From the NCBI RefSeq assembly GCF_003951095.1, contig NZ_QXGL01000001.1, positions 1-64,000 on the forward strand: a DNA stretch of 64,000 nt, in the 5' to 3' direction. The position numbers and the translations under genes are program-made. Shown here in pieces: positions 26,921-35,119 of this stretch. How positions within the stretch are numbered: the stretch's first letter is position 1; every line of letters starts with the position of its first letter. The stretch is from Bifidobacterium goeldii (GTDB lineage: Bacteria; Actinomycetota; Actinomycetes; Actinomycetales; Bifidobacteriaceae). The notes under the pieces are model-generated. The model did not search any database. It saw nothing but the letters and a program-made list of their open reading frames with translations, and was not told the origin of the DNA.

Positions 26921-27387
26921 ACGATAAATACGCGCAAATCGTACGGTTTGCAGCCGAACACGCGAATCGTGCGCGACTTATCAAACATGAGACCGCGATC
27001 GTGGATCTGGTGTCCGCGGCCAGCGTATTCGACGTGAGCTGTGCGGCGGCGACTTATGTTGTGGAGGCAAAGGAGGGCGTATTCGCAGTGGTTGCGCTCG
27101 CGTCCGGGCATCTTCGCTGGCGGCCGCTTGGTCGCGCGTTGGGATTGCGGCAGATTCACCTGGCGGCGCCTGATCTGGTCAAGGAGTATACTGGCTACGA
27201 TGTCGGCACGGTAGGGCCGCTGTTCCTCAACATCCCCATGTACATCGACCGACGTCTACTTGCACACGACATGGTCTACTGCGGCACGGAGGACGCGCAT
27301 CACACGCTCGCCATCGACCCGCAGCTTATCGTCGAGCAGAACAATGTCGCCGGCTGGTTCGACGGCGGCGAATTCGAACAACAATAG
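26917..27387 (+). CDS. YbaK/ProX-like (aminoacyl-tRNA deacylase superfamily) protein coupled to the Wadjet operon
   Basis: 156 residues, starting at the ATG in a 4-base overlap with jetD and with its own AAGGAG. The fold signature is visible: AAATYVVEAKEGVFAVVALA (strand pair), RPLGRALGLRQIHLAAPDLV (usual DLKKLAKALG region), TGYDVGTVGPLFL (the Gly-x-x-Pro loop) and MYIDRRLL. YbaK-family enzymes remove amino acids wrongly attached to tRNA. In characterised members a Lys stands in the FKTL-type motif; here the aligned segment reads AAATYV, so that Lys appears to be Ala. The protein may be an inactive or repurposed homologue. A role in defence is only suggested by the operon. The family call is fairly firm, the function is not. 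Confidence 0.75.
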   Translation: MNDKYAQIVRFAAEHANRARLIKHETAIVDLVSAASVFDVSCAAATYVVEAKEGVFAVVALASGHLRWRPLGRALGLRQIHLAAPDLVKEYTGYDVGTVGPLFLNIPMYIDRRLLAHDMVYCGTEDAHHTLAIDPQLIVEQNNVAGWFDGGEFEQQ

Positions 27388-27493
27388 ATGCGGATAGATG
27401 CAAGCAGGCGCGAATAGTACGAATTAGCGCCAACGATGACAGCGATGTCAGTGAACCGGCACTGGCGAACCAGCATTGCGCACTACGAAAAAT

Positions 27494-27910
27494 TCAGATG
27501 ATGATGCCGTCGCAGTGATCGACTTCGTGCTGGATGATCTGCGCGGTGAACCCCTCGAACGTGGCAGTGACCTCGCGGAACCGACGCGTTTGATAGGTGA
27601 CGGTGATGCGCTCGTAACGGGTCGTCTTGCGCACGCCGGTCAGTGATAGGCAGCCTTCCTCGGTCTCGTACCTGCCGGAACGTTCGATGATGCGCGGGTT
27701 GAACATGACCATATTGCGGCCGGTCGCCTCATCAGCAAACACGATGATCCGCTTGGCCACGCCGATCATGTTCGCCGCCATACCCACGCACGAGTCGGCG
27801 TGTGCGGCCAACGTGTCCGCAAGGTCGGCGGCCACATTCAGATCGGCTTCAGTTGCTGGCTCGGATGGTTGGCTCAAGAATCGTTCGTCGGTCATGATCG
27901 GCTGCTGCAT
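27494..27910 (-). CDS. def: Peptide deformylase-like protein
   Basis: 138 residues from the ATG that has AAAGGGA upstream. Peptide deformylase removes the formyl group from nascent proteins using a bound metal. Motif II EEGCLSL (metal Cys) and motif III QHEVDHCDG (HExDH, metal His pair and catalytic Glu) are intact. Motif I, usually GxGLAAxQ, reads VGMAANMIG, with Asn in place of Gln; this form occurs in a short class of bacterial deformylases and the protein probably stays active, perhaps with altered substrate preference. It lies alone, convergent with the Wadjet operon. Confidence 0.85.
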   Translation of the reverse strand: MQQPIMTDERFLSQPSEPATEADLNVAADLADTLAAHADSCVGMAANMIGVAKRIIVFADEATGRNMVMFNPRIIERSGRYETEEGCLSLTGVRKTTRYERITVTYQTRRFREVTATFEGFTAQIIQHEVDHCDGIII

Positions 27911-28009
27911 AGTCGTTCCCTTTCCCGGTGGCGCATAGACGTGTTGTATGTAAGCTGCATGGTACCAGCCCTTTCCCACTTCGCACCCCGATGAAGGCCG
28001 GGCGTAACA

Positions 28010-28145
28010 TGCTTCTTTTCTGATGCTCTCATCTATGCGCGCTATCTAGTCATGCCCTTATTCCATGCCCTGTGAGAGCCGTTCCGCGACCTTGGAATAT
28101 CCCATCAACGCGTATGTGACGGTTAGGGATCCGGGTAGTAGTCAT
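28010..28145. pseudogene. Fossil scar with remnants of ASCH-gene and jetC-like 3' ends
   Basis: The gap 27911-28195 has no intact gene. Bases 28075-28094 are identical for 20 positions to the 3' end of the ASCH gene (32280-32299), and the left flank (about 28010-28040, containing CATCTATG) resembles the flank of that locus. From 28095 the sequence instead matches the jetC 3' end in frame: EYPINAYVTVRDPGSS here against EVSTKAYVTVKDPNSG in JetC, with several of the base changes at third codon positions. It looks like a deletion junction left from another, diverged Wadjet/ASCH copy. Confidence 0.6.
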
Positions 28146-28195
28146 AATGCTAAAGTCACAGTCCGATGACATTTCGACTGGAATAATCGGGTGAT

Positions 28196-28561
28196 ATGAG
28201 TCATTTCATTTCCCGTTGGCTGGTATTGACGATTGCGGCTGGTGTCATGGTCGCCCTGCTGCCCGGCATGGAGGCGGTCGGAGAGCCGCCGATCCTCGGC
28301 ATTGCCGCATTTTCTTTGTTTCTCGCGCTTATCAACGCGTCGATCAAACCCGTTGTGCACCTGCTCGCCTTACCGATTTCGATCCTGAGCTTTGGCTTGT
28401 TCGCGTTGATATTGAACTGGCTGTTCATGGAACTCGCCTCGTGGCTGGCACTCACCCTGTTCGACGTGGGCGTGATCATTCACGGCTTCTGGTGGTCGGT
28501 GCTTGGTTCGCTCATCATGGCGATCGTCTCCAGTATCGTCGGCAACGTTATCGGCGAATAG
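28196..28561 (+). CDS. Holin-like small membrane protein (Phage_holin_4_2/YvlD type)
   Basis: 121 residues with four predicted transmembrane helices: WLVLTIAAGVMVALLPGM, ILGIAAFSLFLALINASI, a third beginning ILSFGLFALILNWLFMELAS, and WWSVLGSLIMAIVSSIVGNV. The motif ASIKPVVHLLALPISILSFGL is typical of the phage-holin-4_2/YvlD family, which is common in bacterial chromosomes without any prophage. The real function is not established. No phage genes are nearby, so it should not be read as prophage evidence. Confidence 0.85.
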   Translation: MSHFISRWLVLTIAAGVMVALLPGMEAVGEPPILGIAAFSLFLALINASIKPVVHLLALPISILSFGLFALILNWLFMELASWLALTLFDVGVIIHGFWWSVLGSLIMAIVSSIVGNVIGE

Positions 28562-28670
28562 TCGGAATCAGCCGCGTGCTGCAGCGATCGGCCGCTGTTG
28601 GTATCAGTCGCTAATGCCCGCACTGTCCACGAATAGTGGCCGTGAACGATAATGCTTTCATCTTGCGTAG

Positions 28671-30347
28671 CTACGATATGCGGTTATACGTGACGGCCGC
28701 GTTGGCGTCGCGTGTGATGATGCTGGTTTGCATCCATTGGTCCGCCGCGTCGCCGAGGAGCCTGTCGTATTTGCGGGTCGTGGACCATGACAGCAGGGTG
28801 AACTGCTGCGCGTCAAGGCCGGCGATGGTTCTCAACTGGACGGTGGAACCGTGCAATGGCGCGTATCCGCCTCGTGTGGGGACGTCGTCGGCGTCGAGAA
28901 AGTAGTAGTGCGGGCAGTCGCGGTAGTACCGGTACGCGTCGATGTACGTGTACTCATCCTGCGCGACGACCGGCTGCTCGGCAGAACAGACGACCTGCTG
29001 GCTGAGCGCGGCCGATCCGGGCGTATCGTTGCGGTCGAAGCTGTGATTGCCGCGCACGCCGTATACGATCGTTCCGGCGGCCAGCATCGCAAGTGCTGTG
29101 ACGTAGACGACCATTGCGCGACGGCCACACAACCGGTATGTGATGACGCATGCCAATGCGAGCGTGGCATAAAAGAACGGTGCGACCACGCTCAGATAGC
29201 GTACGGAGAACATGCCGTATCCGCCGCTGAACAGTTCCTTGACGGCGGACCAGATCATCAATGACGCCGTCGGCACGGCGAACAGCATGACGGTCAGCTG
29301 CACGGTTGCAGCGGACCGCTGCGATGCCGGGGATTGGCTGGCGGGCCGCGCGTGAAATAGTCGCTGTGCGATGAGTATGCCGACGATCGATGTCATCGTG
29401 GCCGCGACCATCAGCGAGACGATCGACGGCAACTCCGTTTCCGTCATGCCGAGCAGCATGACGTCGAACGTGCTGGCCACGCCGGACATGTTCGCGCGTC
29501 GGCGAACCGGAGGCAATACGGAATTGCCGAGCTGGCCCAGCAGCGCCGGCATCCACGGTACAAACAGCACAACCGATGCGGTATAGGCGAACAGCCATCG
29601 CCATGCGGACAACCGGCGCATGCGCCATGAGCTCGCGGCGAGCCAGATCGCGTGCGTCAGCCATACGAACGCGGTCAGATACAACGTCAGCATGCCGAGC
29701 GCGACGGTCACGGCATACGCGCACCACCATGCGATGCGACGACGGCGATCGTGCGACTGGCAACGTCCATCTTGTCGATCATGCCTGTCGATCTCACCCG
29801 CATCTGCAACGCGATGCCGGCGGTCGCGCGGCTCGATCACCCCGGCCGCATGCATCAGCATCGCCGTGCCGGCCACGGTCAGCAGCATTGCCGGCGAGTA
29901 CATGCGCAGTTCATAGCCATATCTCAGCATGAACCCGCCGCACACCAGCATCGGCATGCACGTCGCAGCGGCACGGCTGCCGAACGAGTCGCGCATCAAC
30001 AGGATCAGCACGAGCACGGCAAGGCCAAGGCATACACAGTTCGGCAGTCGCAGCAGCGCGACGTTGTCGCCGACGATGGGCATCCACGCCTTGAGCAGCA
30101 GATAGTACAGAGGCGGATGCGTATCAACGGCAGTGAGCGCGACCAGCTCCCGCACGGGCCGGCTTGCCAGCATCAGCGAATACTGTTCGTCGAACCACAA
30201 TGATTGGTTGCGGCCCATCAGCCAACTGAGCACGGTCGTTGTCAGCGCGCAGCAGACGGCCATCGTGGGGAAAAGACGGCGTATTGCAATAGCGAAAACG
30301 CCGCCGGTGCTGCCGGCATAGTTGCCGGCATTTTTGGTGGTCATCAT
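28671..30347 (-). CDS. GT39-like polytopic glycosyltransferase (GT-C fold)
   Basis: 558 residues from the ATG that overlaps the upstream GT2 stop codon (ATGA). The N-terminal signature SLWFDEQYSLML contains the catalytic-type Asp-Glu, followed by AVDTHPPLYYLLLKAW, as in ArnT/PMT-like enzymes that transfer a sugar from a polyprenyl-phosphate donor to an acceptor outside the membrane. About ten hydrophobic helices follow, with a basic cytoplasmic stretch (EPRDRRHRV ... RQDGRCQSHDRRRR) that is unusual in its density of Arg/His. The C-terminal 130 residues form an extracytoplasmic domain. With the GT2 partner it probably glycosylates a surface polymer or protein. Confidence 0.85.
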   Translation of the reverse strand: MMTTKNAGNYAGSTGGVFAIAIRRLFPTMAVCCALTTTVLSWLMGRNQSLWFDEQYSLMLASRPVRELVALTAVDTHPPLYYLLLKAWMPIVGDNVALLRLPNCVCLGLAVLVLILLMRDSFGSRAAATCMPMLVCGGFMLRYGYELRMYSPAMLLTVAGTAMLMHAAGVIEPRDRRHRVADAGEIDRHDRQDGRCQSHDRRRRIAWWCAYAVTVALGMLTLYLTAFVWLTHAIWLAASSWRMRRLSAWRWLFAYTASVVLFVPWMPALLGQLGNSVLPPVRRRANMSGVASTFDVMLLGMTETELPSIVSLMVAATMTSIVGILIAQRLFHARPASQSPASQRSAATVQLTVMLFAVPTASLMIWSAVKELFSGGYGMFSVRYLSVVAPFFYATLALACVITYRLCGRRAMVVYVTALAMLAAGTIVYGVRGNHSFDRNDTPGSAALSQQVVCSAEQPVVAQDEYTYIDAYRYYRDCPHYYFLDADDVPTRGGYAPLHGSTVQLRTIAGLDAQQFTLLSWSTTRKYDRLLGDAADQWMQTSIITRDANAAVTYNRIS

Positions 30348-31450
30348 CGTGCCCGTGCCTCCGCGTTGTATGCCGGATGTTCGGAGCGACATACGTGGCC
30401 GGTATCGCAAACGTCGGCGTTATTGATGTTGCCGTCACGCACGATGTAGTTCGGCCGGCGTTTGGACTCCAGGTACGTGTTCGCCAGATACCGGCCGATG
30501 ATGCCCAGGCACATCAACTGCAATCCGCCGATGAACGTGATGATGCACGCGAGCGACGGCCAGCCGGCCACCGGGTCGCCGAACATGGCCGCGCGAACCG
30601 CGATGAAACAGGTCGCACCGAACGCGACGGCGCACAGCAGCAACCCGATGTACGAGGCCACGGCCAACGGTACGGTGGAGCATGAGATCAGTCCCTCGAT
30701 CGCATAGCGGACCAACGCGAAGAAGTTCCAGCTGGACTTGCCCGCGGCCCGGCGCGTGTTCGGATAGTCGATCCACGCCGTGTGGAATCCCACCCATGCG
30801 TACAGTCCCTTGGAGAACCGGTTGCGTTCGGTCAGCGACGTCAACGCGTCGACGACCCGGCGGCGCATCATGCGGTAGTCGCGCGCCCCATCGGGCACTG
30901 TGACCGGCGACATGGCGTTCATCAGACGATAAAATGCGTGCGCGCACATGGACCGAATCGGCGGTTCTCCCGCGCGCGTGGTACGCCGCGTCGCCACGCA
31001 GTCCAGCGTCGGGTCGTCGGCCAGCATCGCGAACATGCGCGGCAGCAGCGACGGCGGATCCTGCAGATCCGCGTCCATCACCGCCACGACATCGCCGTTC
31101 GCCGCATCGAGGCCGGCGAGCAATGCGCCTTCCTTGCCGAAATTACGGGACAGCGACAGCCAACGGATAGCAAACGGAAAAGCGGCGTGCCCGTCGTCGC
31201 CTGCCGCCGCACGCCGCAGCAGCTTCACAGTGCCGTCTGTGGAACCGTCGTCGACCAGCACCAGTTCAACCGTCGTGCCCGGATACGCCGTCATGATCTC
31301 GCGGACGGCCTGCGCGGCCTGCGACAAGAACAACGGCAGGCATTCCTCCTCGTTGTGACAAGGCACGACGATGGACAGCGTAGCGTGACGACTAGGATGG
31401 GCGTCATCCGTGATCGGCGTATCGGTCATGCACGTCGTGGCGTGAAGCAT
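30344..31450 (-). CDS. GT2 polyprenyl-phosphate glycosyltransferase (GtrB/DPM1-like)
   Basis: About 368 residues. The cytoplasmic domain has LSIVVPCHNEEECLP, the nucleotide-binding VLVDDGSTDGT, and the metal motif AVMDADLQDPP. The C-terminus has two transmembrane helices (SYIGLLLCAVAFGATCFIAV and ITFIGGLQLMCLGIIGRYLA) followed by ESKRRPNYIV, which matches GtrB. The enzyme would make the polyprenyl-phosphate-sugar donor for the GT39 partner encoded next (ATGA overlap). The start is uncertain: ATG 31450 (AAGG very close) or ATG 31429 (MTDTPITDD, no clear ribosome binding site). Confidence 0.88.
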   Translation of the reverse strand: MLHATTCMTDTPITDDAHPSRHATLSIVVPCHNEEECLPLFLSQAAQAVREIMTAYPGTTVELVLVDDGSTDGTVKLLRRAAAGDDGHAAFPFAIRWLSLSRNFGKEGALLAGLDAANGDVVAVMDADLQDPPSLLPRMFAMLADDPTLDCVATRRTTRAGEPPIRSMCAHAFYRLMNAMSPVTVPDGARDYRMMRRRVVDALTSLTERNRFSKGLYAWVGFHTAWIDYPNTRRAAGKSSWNFFALVRYAIEGLISCSTVPLAVASYIGLLLCAVAFGATCFIAVRAAMFGDPVAGWPSLACIITFIGGLQLMCLGIIGRYLANTYLESKRRPNYIVRDGNINNADVCDTGHVCRSEHPAYNAEARAR

Positions 31451-31732
31451 ATGCCTTACGGGAACGTACGCTGTGCGGTGATGCCGCGAATGCCGTTGAT
31501 TACAGATCATGATCCACACCCCTCCCAGTTGGCGATTCGCTGCTTTGCGATCCGCTGGAAACCCTTCATTTCCTTACGGTTCCAGTGTGCGATCGCCGCA
31601 TACGGAACATGCCTGTATCGTCCCTGATCACGTGCCCGAGATGTCCCTGACCGTCGCGTCAGGGTGGTAGGGGAGCGAGTATGCGGGAGTCTGGCGCTCG
31701 CTGGCCTCGATGGCGTCTCAGGAGTTGATCAT

Positions 31733-32221
31733 TCAGCAGTTGATCATTTCGAGCTCTGGTCCCATGTCCTCGGTTTGGGTGCGGCCGGTCTCGTGGAAGC
31801 CGATGTGCCGGTAGAAGCCCTGCGCGTTGGCGTTGAACCCGGCGACCCAGAGCACGAGCCGGTCGTTGCCGATGGCCCGTTTGCCGGCCTCGACCAGCAT
31901 GCGTCCGACGCCCTGCCGATGCCGGTCTGCCAGCACGTACAGCGAGGCCAGTTCCGCCGCCTCGGGACGGTCGACCGGCGGACGCGGCGTGCGCAACAGT
32001 TCCGCGAACCCGATCACATGATCGTTGTCAAGCGCCACCAACGCGACCTGACTAGGGTCCTTGGCGTGGGCCTCGGTGAGCTTCAGCGCGAACTGCGGAG
32101 TGATGGCGTCCACGATCTCCTGCGGAATCTTGCCTTGGTTGAGTTCCCGCCACGTCCGGGACTGCACGTGCGCCTTCTCCTCGAACCACTGCGGTTCGAT
32201 CGGAGCGATACGAATCGTCAT
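31733..32221 (-). CDS. GNAT family N-acetyltransferase
   Basis: 162 residues with the acetyl-CoA loop ADRHRQGVGRMLVEAG (motif A, R/Q-x-x-G-x-G/A), the preceding strand AELASLYVL and the C-terminal FNANAQGFYRHIGFHETG. A substrate cannot be named. AGGATG precedes the start. The 281 bases between this gene and the GT2 gene hold nothing I can identify. It is separated by 56 bases from the ASCH gene on the same strand. Confidence 0.9.
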   Translation of the reverse strand: MTIRIAPIEPQWFEEKAHVQSRTWRELNQGKIPQEIVDAITPQFALKLTEAHAKDPSQVALVALDNDHVIGFAELLRTPRPPVDRPEAAELASLYVLADRHRQGVGRMLVEAGKRAIGNDRLVLWVAGFNANAQGFYRHIGFHETGRTQTEDMGPELEMINC

Positions 32222-32277
32222 GTCATCCTGCTTTCTCTTCGGATGCCCCCATCTATGTCTTGCTAGGTTATGTCTTG

Positions 32278-32736
32278 CTAGAGCCGTTCCGCGACCTTGA
32301 AGCGTTCGAGCACGACGAGGGTGTCGCCGTCGATCGGGAACGTCGGATCGGCGAAATAGGAGCGATATTCAGCGGAGTTCCAGAACTCCTCGTGCGTGCG
32401 CCGCCATTGCGCCGCGGTCGTATCGCCCTCGCCTTCGGCCAATGCGTGCTGGTCGGTGACATCGGCCAGACGGGTCACCGCGACGTCGGTGGTGGCCAAT
32501 ACCGCCACGTCTTGCCCGTCGGAATCGACCAGTACGGAACGATCACCGATACGGGGCAGAGGATCGCCGCACTTGGTATAGTCGATCAGCAGTGCGGCAG
32601 TAGCCGTCTTCACGCCATCGAGAATCAGCTTGACCAGCCGATCACGTTCCGGTCCGGGCGTCATGAACTCGGCCTTCGGCAGATTCTCGTATTTCGGCGG
32701 CAGAGACAGGGACGGCATCGTTGTATCGTCATTCAT
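32278..32736 (-). CDS. ASCH domain protein
   Basis: 152 residues. The ASCH (PUA-like RNA-binding) fold is suggested by KLILDGVKTATAALLID, GDRSVLVDSDGQDVAVLATTDVAVTRLADVTDQHALAEGEG and the C-terminal HEEFWNSAEY ... LVVLERFKVAERL, all usual for the family. Roles proposed include nucleic acid or nucleotide hydrolysis; some ASCH proteins hydrolyse N4-acetylcytidine, but this one cannot be assigned. AAGGA lies ten bases before the ATG and the gene overlaps the upstream acetyltransferase by 8 bases. Its last 20 bases recur at 28.1 kb. Confidence 0.88.
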   Translation of the reverse strand: MNDDTTMPSLSLPPKYENLPKAEFMTPGPERDRLVKLILDGVKTATAALLIDYTKCGDPLPRIGDRSVLVDSDGQDVAVLATTDVAVTRLADVTDQHALAEGEGDTTAAQWRRTHEEFWNSAEYRSYFADPTFPIDGDTLVVLERFKVAERL

Positions 32737-33250
32737 CGCGCATTGTTCCTTCGCTCGTGTCGATGCGCGTGTAGTATTCCCACTCGTCCTCGTGGTCGAT
32801 GCGCGCGCCGCAATGTTGCTGCACCGCAAGACTCGCCGGATTGGTTTTGCGCACGCTCAGATACGCTTCCCGGATGCCGAGCTCGTGCGCCTTGGCGAGC
32901 GTGAGCTTCAATCCGATAGTCGCGTAGCCGCGGCCGCGGTATTCGCGGGCGATGCCGTAGCCGATGTGGCCCGGTCCGTTGCGCAGGAAGTCGGTGAGCC
33001 GGTGGCGCAGGTTGAAGATGCCCACGTAGTCGCCTTCGTCGTTGACGAGGATGTATTTGGTGGCCGGCACCCAGCCGTCCGGCAACCCAATACCCAACGC
33101 TTCGTCGCGCAGACCCTGCACGTATGCGGCGAACCGTTCACGGCTCATGCCGGCCGCGGGGTTCTCGAATCCCGTCTCCTCCGCCGGGAACTTCGCGAAC
33201 AGGTCGAACGCGCGCTCCGGGTCCGCCAGCCATGTTTCAATCAACCGCAT
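32729..33250 (-). CDS. GNAT family N-acetyltransferase
   Basis: 173 residues. GNAT core: YILVNDEGDYVGIFNLRHRL, then the acetyl-CoA motif IAREYRGRGYATIGLKLTLA and the C-terminal VRKTNPASLAVQQHCGA. ATG 33250 is chosen because GGAGG lies five bases upstream; a GTG two codons earlier is less well placed. The overlap with the ASCH gene shows they are co-transcribed. The substrate is unknown. Confidence 0.9.
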   Translation of the reverse strand: MRLIETWLADPERAFDLFAKFPAEETGFENPAAGMSRERFAAYVQGLRDEALGIGLPDGWVPATKYILVNDEGDYVGIFNLRHRLTDFLRNGPGHIGYGIAREYRGRGYATIGLKLTLAKAHELGIREAYLSVRKTNPASLAVQQHCGARIDHEDEWEYYTRIDTSEGTMRDE

Positions 33251-33438
33251 AGCCACCTCCCTCCCTTATCACGATGCGGATCACATTACACTCGTCGGGT
33301 CGAATTGCCGTGTTCTCGTCTTCTGCTGTCGTCTAAAGATGACGGATTTCGCTTCGATTGGCGTGAATCGCCGGCGCGTGGTCATTATGGAATCCGTCCG
33401 GCATGGTGCCGGTCCGCGGAGTCCTGTGGTGGTTTGTC

Positions 33439-34749
33439 ATGAATTCGTATCCGAATGGTCACGATGGCCGGTCGCGTCAAGGTCGAACGACGGCCGTCGT
33501 GCTCGCGTTGGTGGCGCTGTGCGGCGTGTTGGGCATTATACTGACTCCTCCGGGGTCGACGCCGGACGTGTGGGCGCACGTGTACCGTGTGGACGCGATG
33601 CTCAACGGCGACGTGATCGCCCGCCCGGTACGCGCGACGTCCGACTATCATCCCGACGCGGAACACAACACGGGCGGATGGGTCAGCGATGACGTGATCG
33701 CGTTCTCACTGGCCAACAATCGCCATTACGTATCCGGTTTGGTGAACGCCGCGTCCGTCACCGTCCGCGACGGGCAGTGCGGCGAGGTGCCGTTCGACAA
33801 CACCGCCGTGTACCCGCCGATCGCGTACCTGCCGCAGCTGGCCGCCTTCGCCGCCGGACGGCTGCTGAGATTGGACGCGGCATGGCGGTTCTATCTCGCC
33901 GAAGTGTTCCAGTTGGCCGTCTATCTCGCGGCGGTGTGGATCGGACTGCGTTTGCTGGACGGGATTCCTTTGTCACGCTGGTTTCGACTGTTGACTGGGC
34001 TACTGTCCGTGTGTCTGGCGGTGCCGGATTCGTTCATGTTCTCTCCCGACTCGACGGTGGTCGCCCTATCCCTGCCATTGGCCTGCGTGCTGATCCGATG
34101 CCTGCAATCCGATCGGCTCGGCGCCGGCGACTGCATACTGCTGGTCGGAACGACCGGGGTGCTGGCGTTGTCGAAGTTCGCGTACGCGCCGTGCCTGCTC
34201 ATGACGCTGCTGCCGATGATCGCTCACCGTCGTACTCCGGTGCGATCCCGGCTCATCCTCGTCGCCGGATGCGTGCTGTCGGTTATGTTGTTGCTGGCGT
34301 GGTTGAAGCTGGGAACCGGGTTCGCCACGAACCCGTCACGCGTCCCGTACGACGAGGTGCGGCAGAGGCAGCGGGAACTGCTGGCCGCCCCGCACAGGTT
34401 CCTGCCGCGGATGTTCTACAGTATCGTTCGTTTGCAGGGCTGGTCATGGTGGGAACCGCCGCTGCTGTTCCTGTTCTGGACGCTGACCGTTGCGGCCTTG
34501 ATGCTGACCGTCATCGCATGGAGACGTGATCGGCGGCGACTGTTGTTCTGGCTGATCTCGTGGACGGCGGTCATGGGATGCGTGACGCTGGTGTACGCGG
34601 CGATATGGACGCAATTCACGCTGACCGGACAGGCCGGCGTCGTCGGCATCAACAGCCGATACTTCCTGCCGCTGGTACCGCCGCTGGCCATGCAATGCGC
34701 TGACGCGCTGCATGCAATCAATCGTCCGCGAGCGACGACCTGCCCTTGA
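33439..34749 (+). CDS. DUF2142 polytopic membrane protein
   Basis: About 436 residues with a first helix (TTAVVLALVALCGVLGIIL), the DUF2142 signature TPPGSTPDVWAHVYRVDAMLNGDVIARP (Asp-x-x-x-His as in GT-C-type proteins) and an extracytoplasmic loop with VYPPIAYLPQLAAF. About nine further helices follow. DUF2142 proteins are thought to belong to the GT-C glycosyltransferase-like group in surface polysaccharide clusters. Start uncertain: ATG 33439 or ATG 33403, neither with a strong ribosome binding site. It is divergent from the GNAT/ASCH genes and may work with the GT2/GT39 pair. Confidence 0.83.
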   Translation: MNSYPNGHDGRSRQGRTTAVVLALVALCGVLGIILTPPGSTPDVWAHVYRVDAMLNGDVIARPVRATSDYHPDAEHNTGGWVSDDVIAFSLANNRHYVSGLVNAASVTVRDGQCGEVPFDNTAVYPPIAYLPQLAAFAAGRLLRLDAAWRFYLAEVFQLAVYLAAVWIGLRLLDGIPLSRWFRLLTGLLSVCLAVPDSFMFSPDSTVVALSLPLACVLIRCLQSDRLGAGDCILLVGTTGVLALSKFAYAPCLLMTLLPMIAHRRTPVRSRLILVAGCVLSVMLLLAWLKLGTGFATNPSRVPYDEVRQRQRELLAAPHRFLPRMFYSIVRLQGWSWWEPPLLFLFWTLTVAALMLTVIAWRRDRRRLLFWLISWTAVMGCVTLVYAAIWTQFTLTGQAGVVGINSRYFLPLVPPLAMQCADALHAINRPRATTCP

Positions 34750-34819
34750 CCTTGCGCAATGACATCGTACGTGTCCTGTTCCAATTGTGGGGCGTTTACC
34801 GTTGTGCGGGTTCGCTGGA

Positions 34820-34972
34820 TTATTGCGATACAGGGGCAACGCCGCATACGGCCAATAGAACAGCAATGATCGTGACGGTCAACATTCCGATGATGGTCTG
34901 CTGACGACGTTCCGTCTCCGACACCGTCGTGTCGTTTCGATAACCCTGCTGTTGCGTATTACTGCGTTTCAT
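34820..34972 (-). CDS. Small single-helix membrane peptide (50 aa)
   Basis: A polar, basic N-terminal half (MKRSNTQQQGYRNDTTVSET) is followed by one hydrophobic helix (TIIGMLTVTIIAVLLAVCGV) and a short tail. I recognise no family. Support for its reality comes from a consensus-like promoter exactly placed upstream (TTGACA, 17 bases, CACGAT) and a GGAGG just before the ATG, although that spacing is only one base. A longer frame starting at 35020 would begin inside the promoter. It sits at the 3' side of a run of small membrane-protein genes. Confidence 0.5.
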   Translation of the reverse strand: MKRSNTQQQGYRNDTTVSETERRQQTIIGMLTVTIIAVLLAVCGVAPVSQ

Positions 34973-34998
34973 TCCTCCATGATGATCGGCCACGAGGA

Positions 34999-35038
34999 AT
35001 CGTGCCAATCGGAGAAGCATTTGTCAACCAAAGACGAC
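34999..35038 (-). promoter_or_regulatory. Promoter 1 with the 17-base shared element
   Basis: Read on the minus strand: GTCGTCTTTGGTTGACA (35038-35022), a 17-base spacer and CACGAT (35004-34999). The first 17 bases, which include a consensus -35, recur exactly at 36243-36227 before the next gene group. A common regulator or common origin of the two promoters is likely. Confidence 0.55.
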
Positions 35039-35119
35039 ATGAGATGTTGGTAGTCGTTGTTCGTCAGGATTACTCGTTACAAAAACAAGCAGTTTCTCAT
35101 CGGGATCAGAGTCTTGGCT

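Noticed and set aside
28196-28561. Prophage evidence from a holin-like gene
   Set aside because: No integrase, portal, terminase or tail genes nearby; this family is common in chromosomes outside prophages.
31451-31732. Possible small gene in the gap before the GT2 gene
   Set aside because: Only antisense extensions of the neighbouring genes are open; no ribosome binding site or recognisable peptide is seen.
32260-32904. 214-residue plus-strand frame opposite the ASCH and GNAT genes
   Set aside because: Antisense shadow of two recognisable minus-strand domain proteins.
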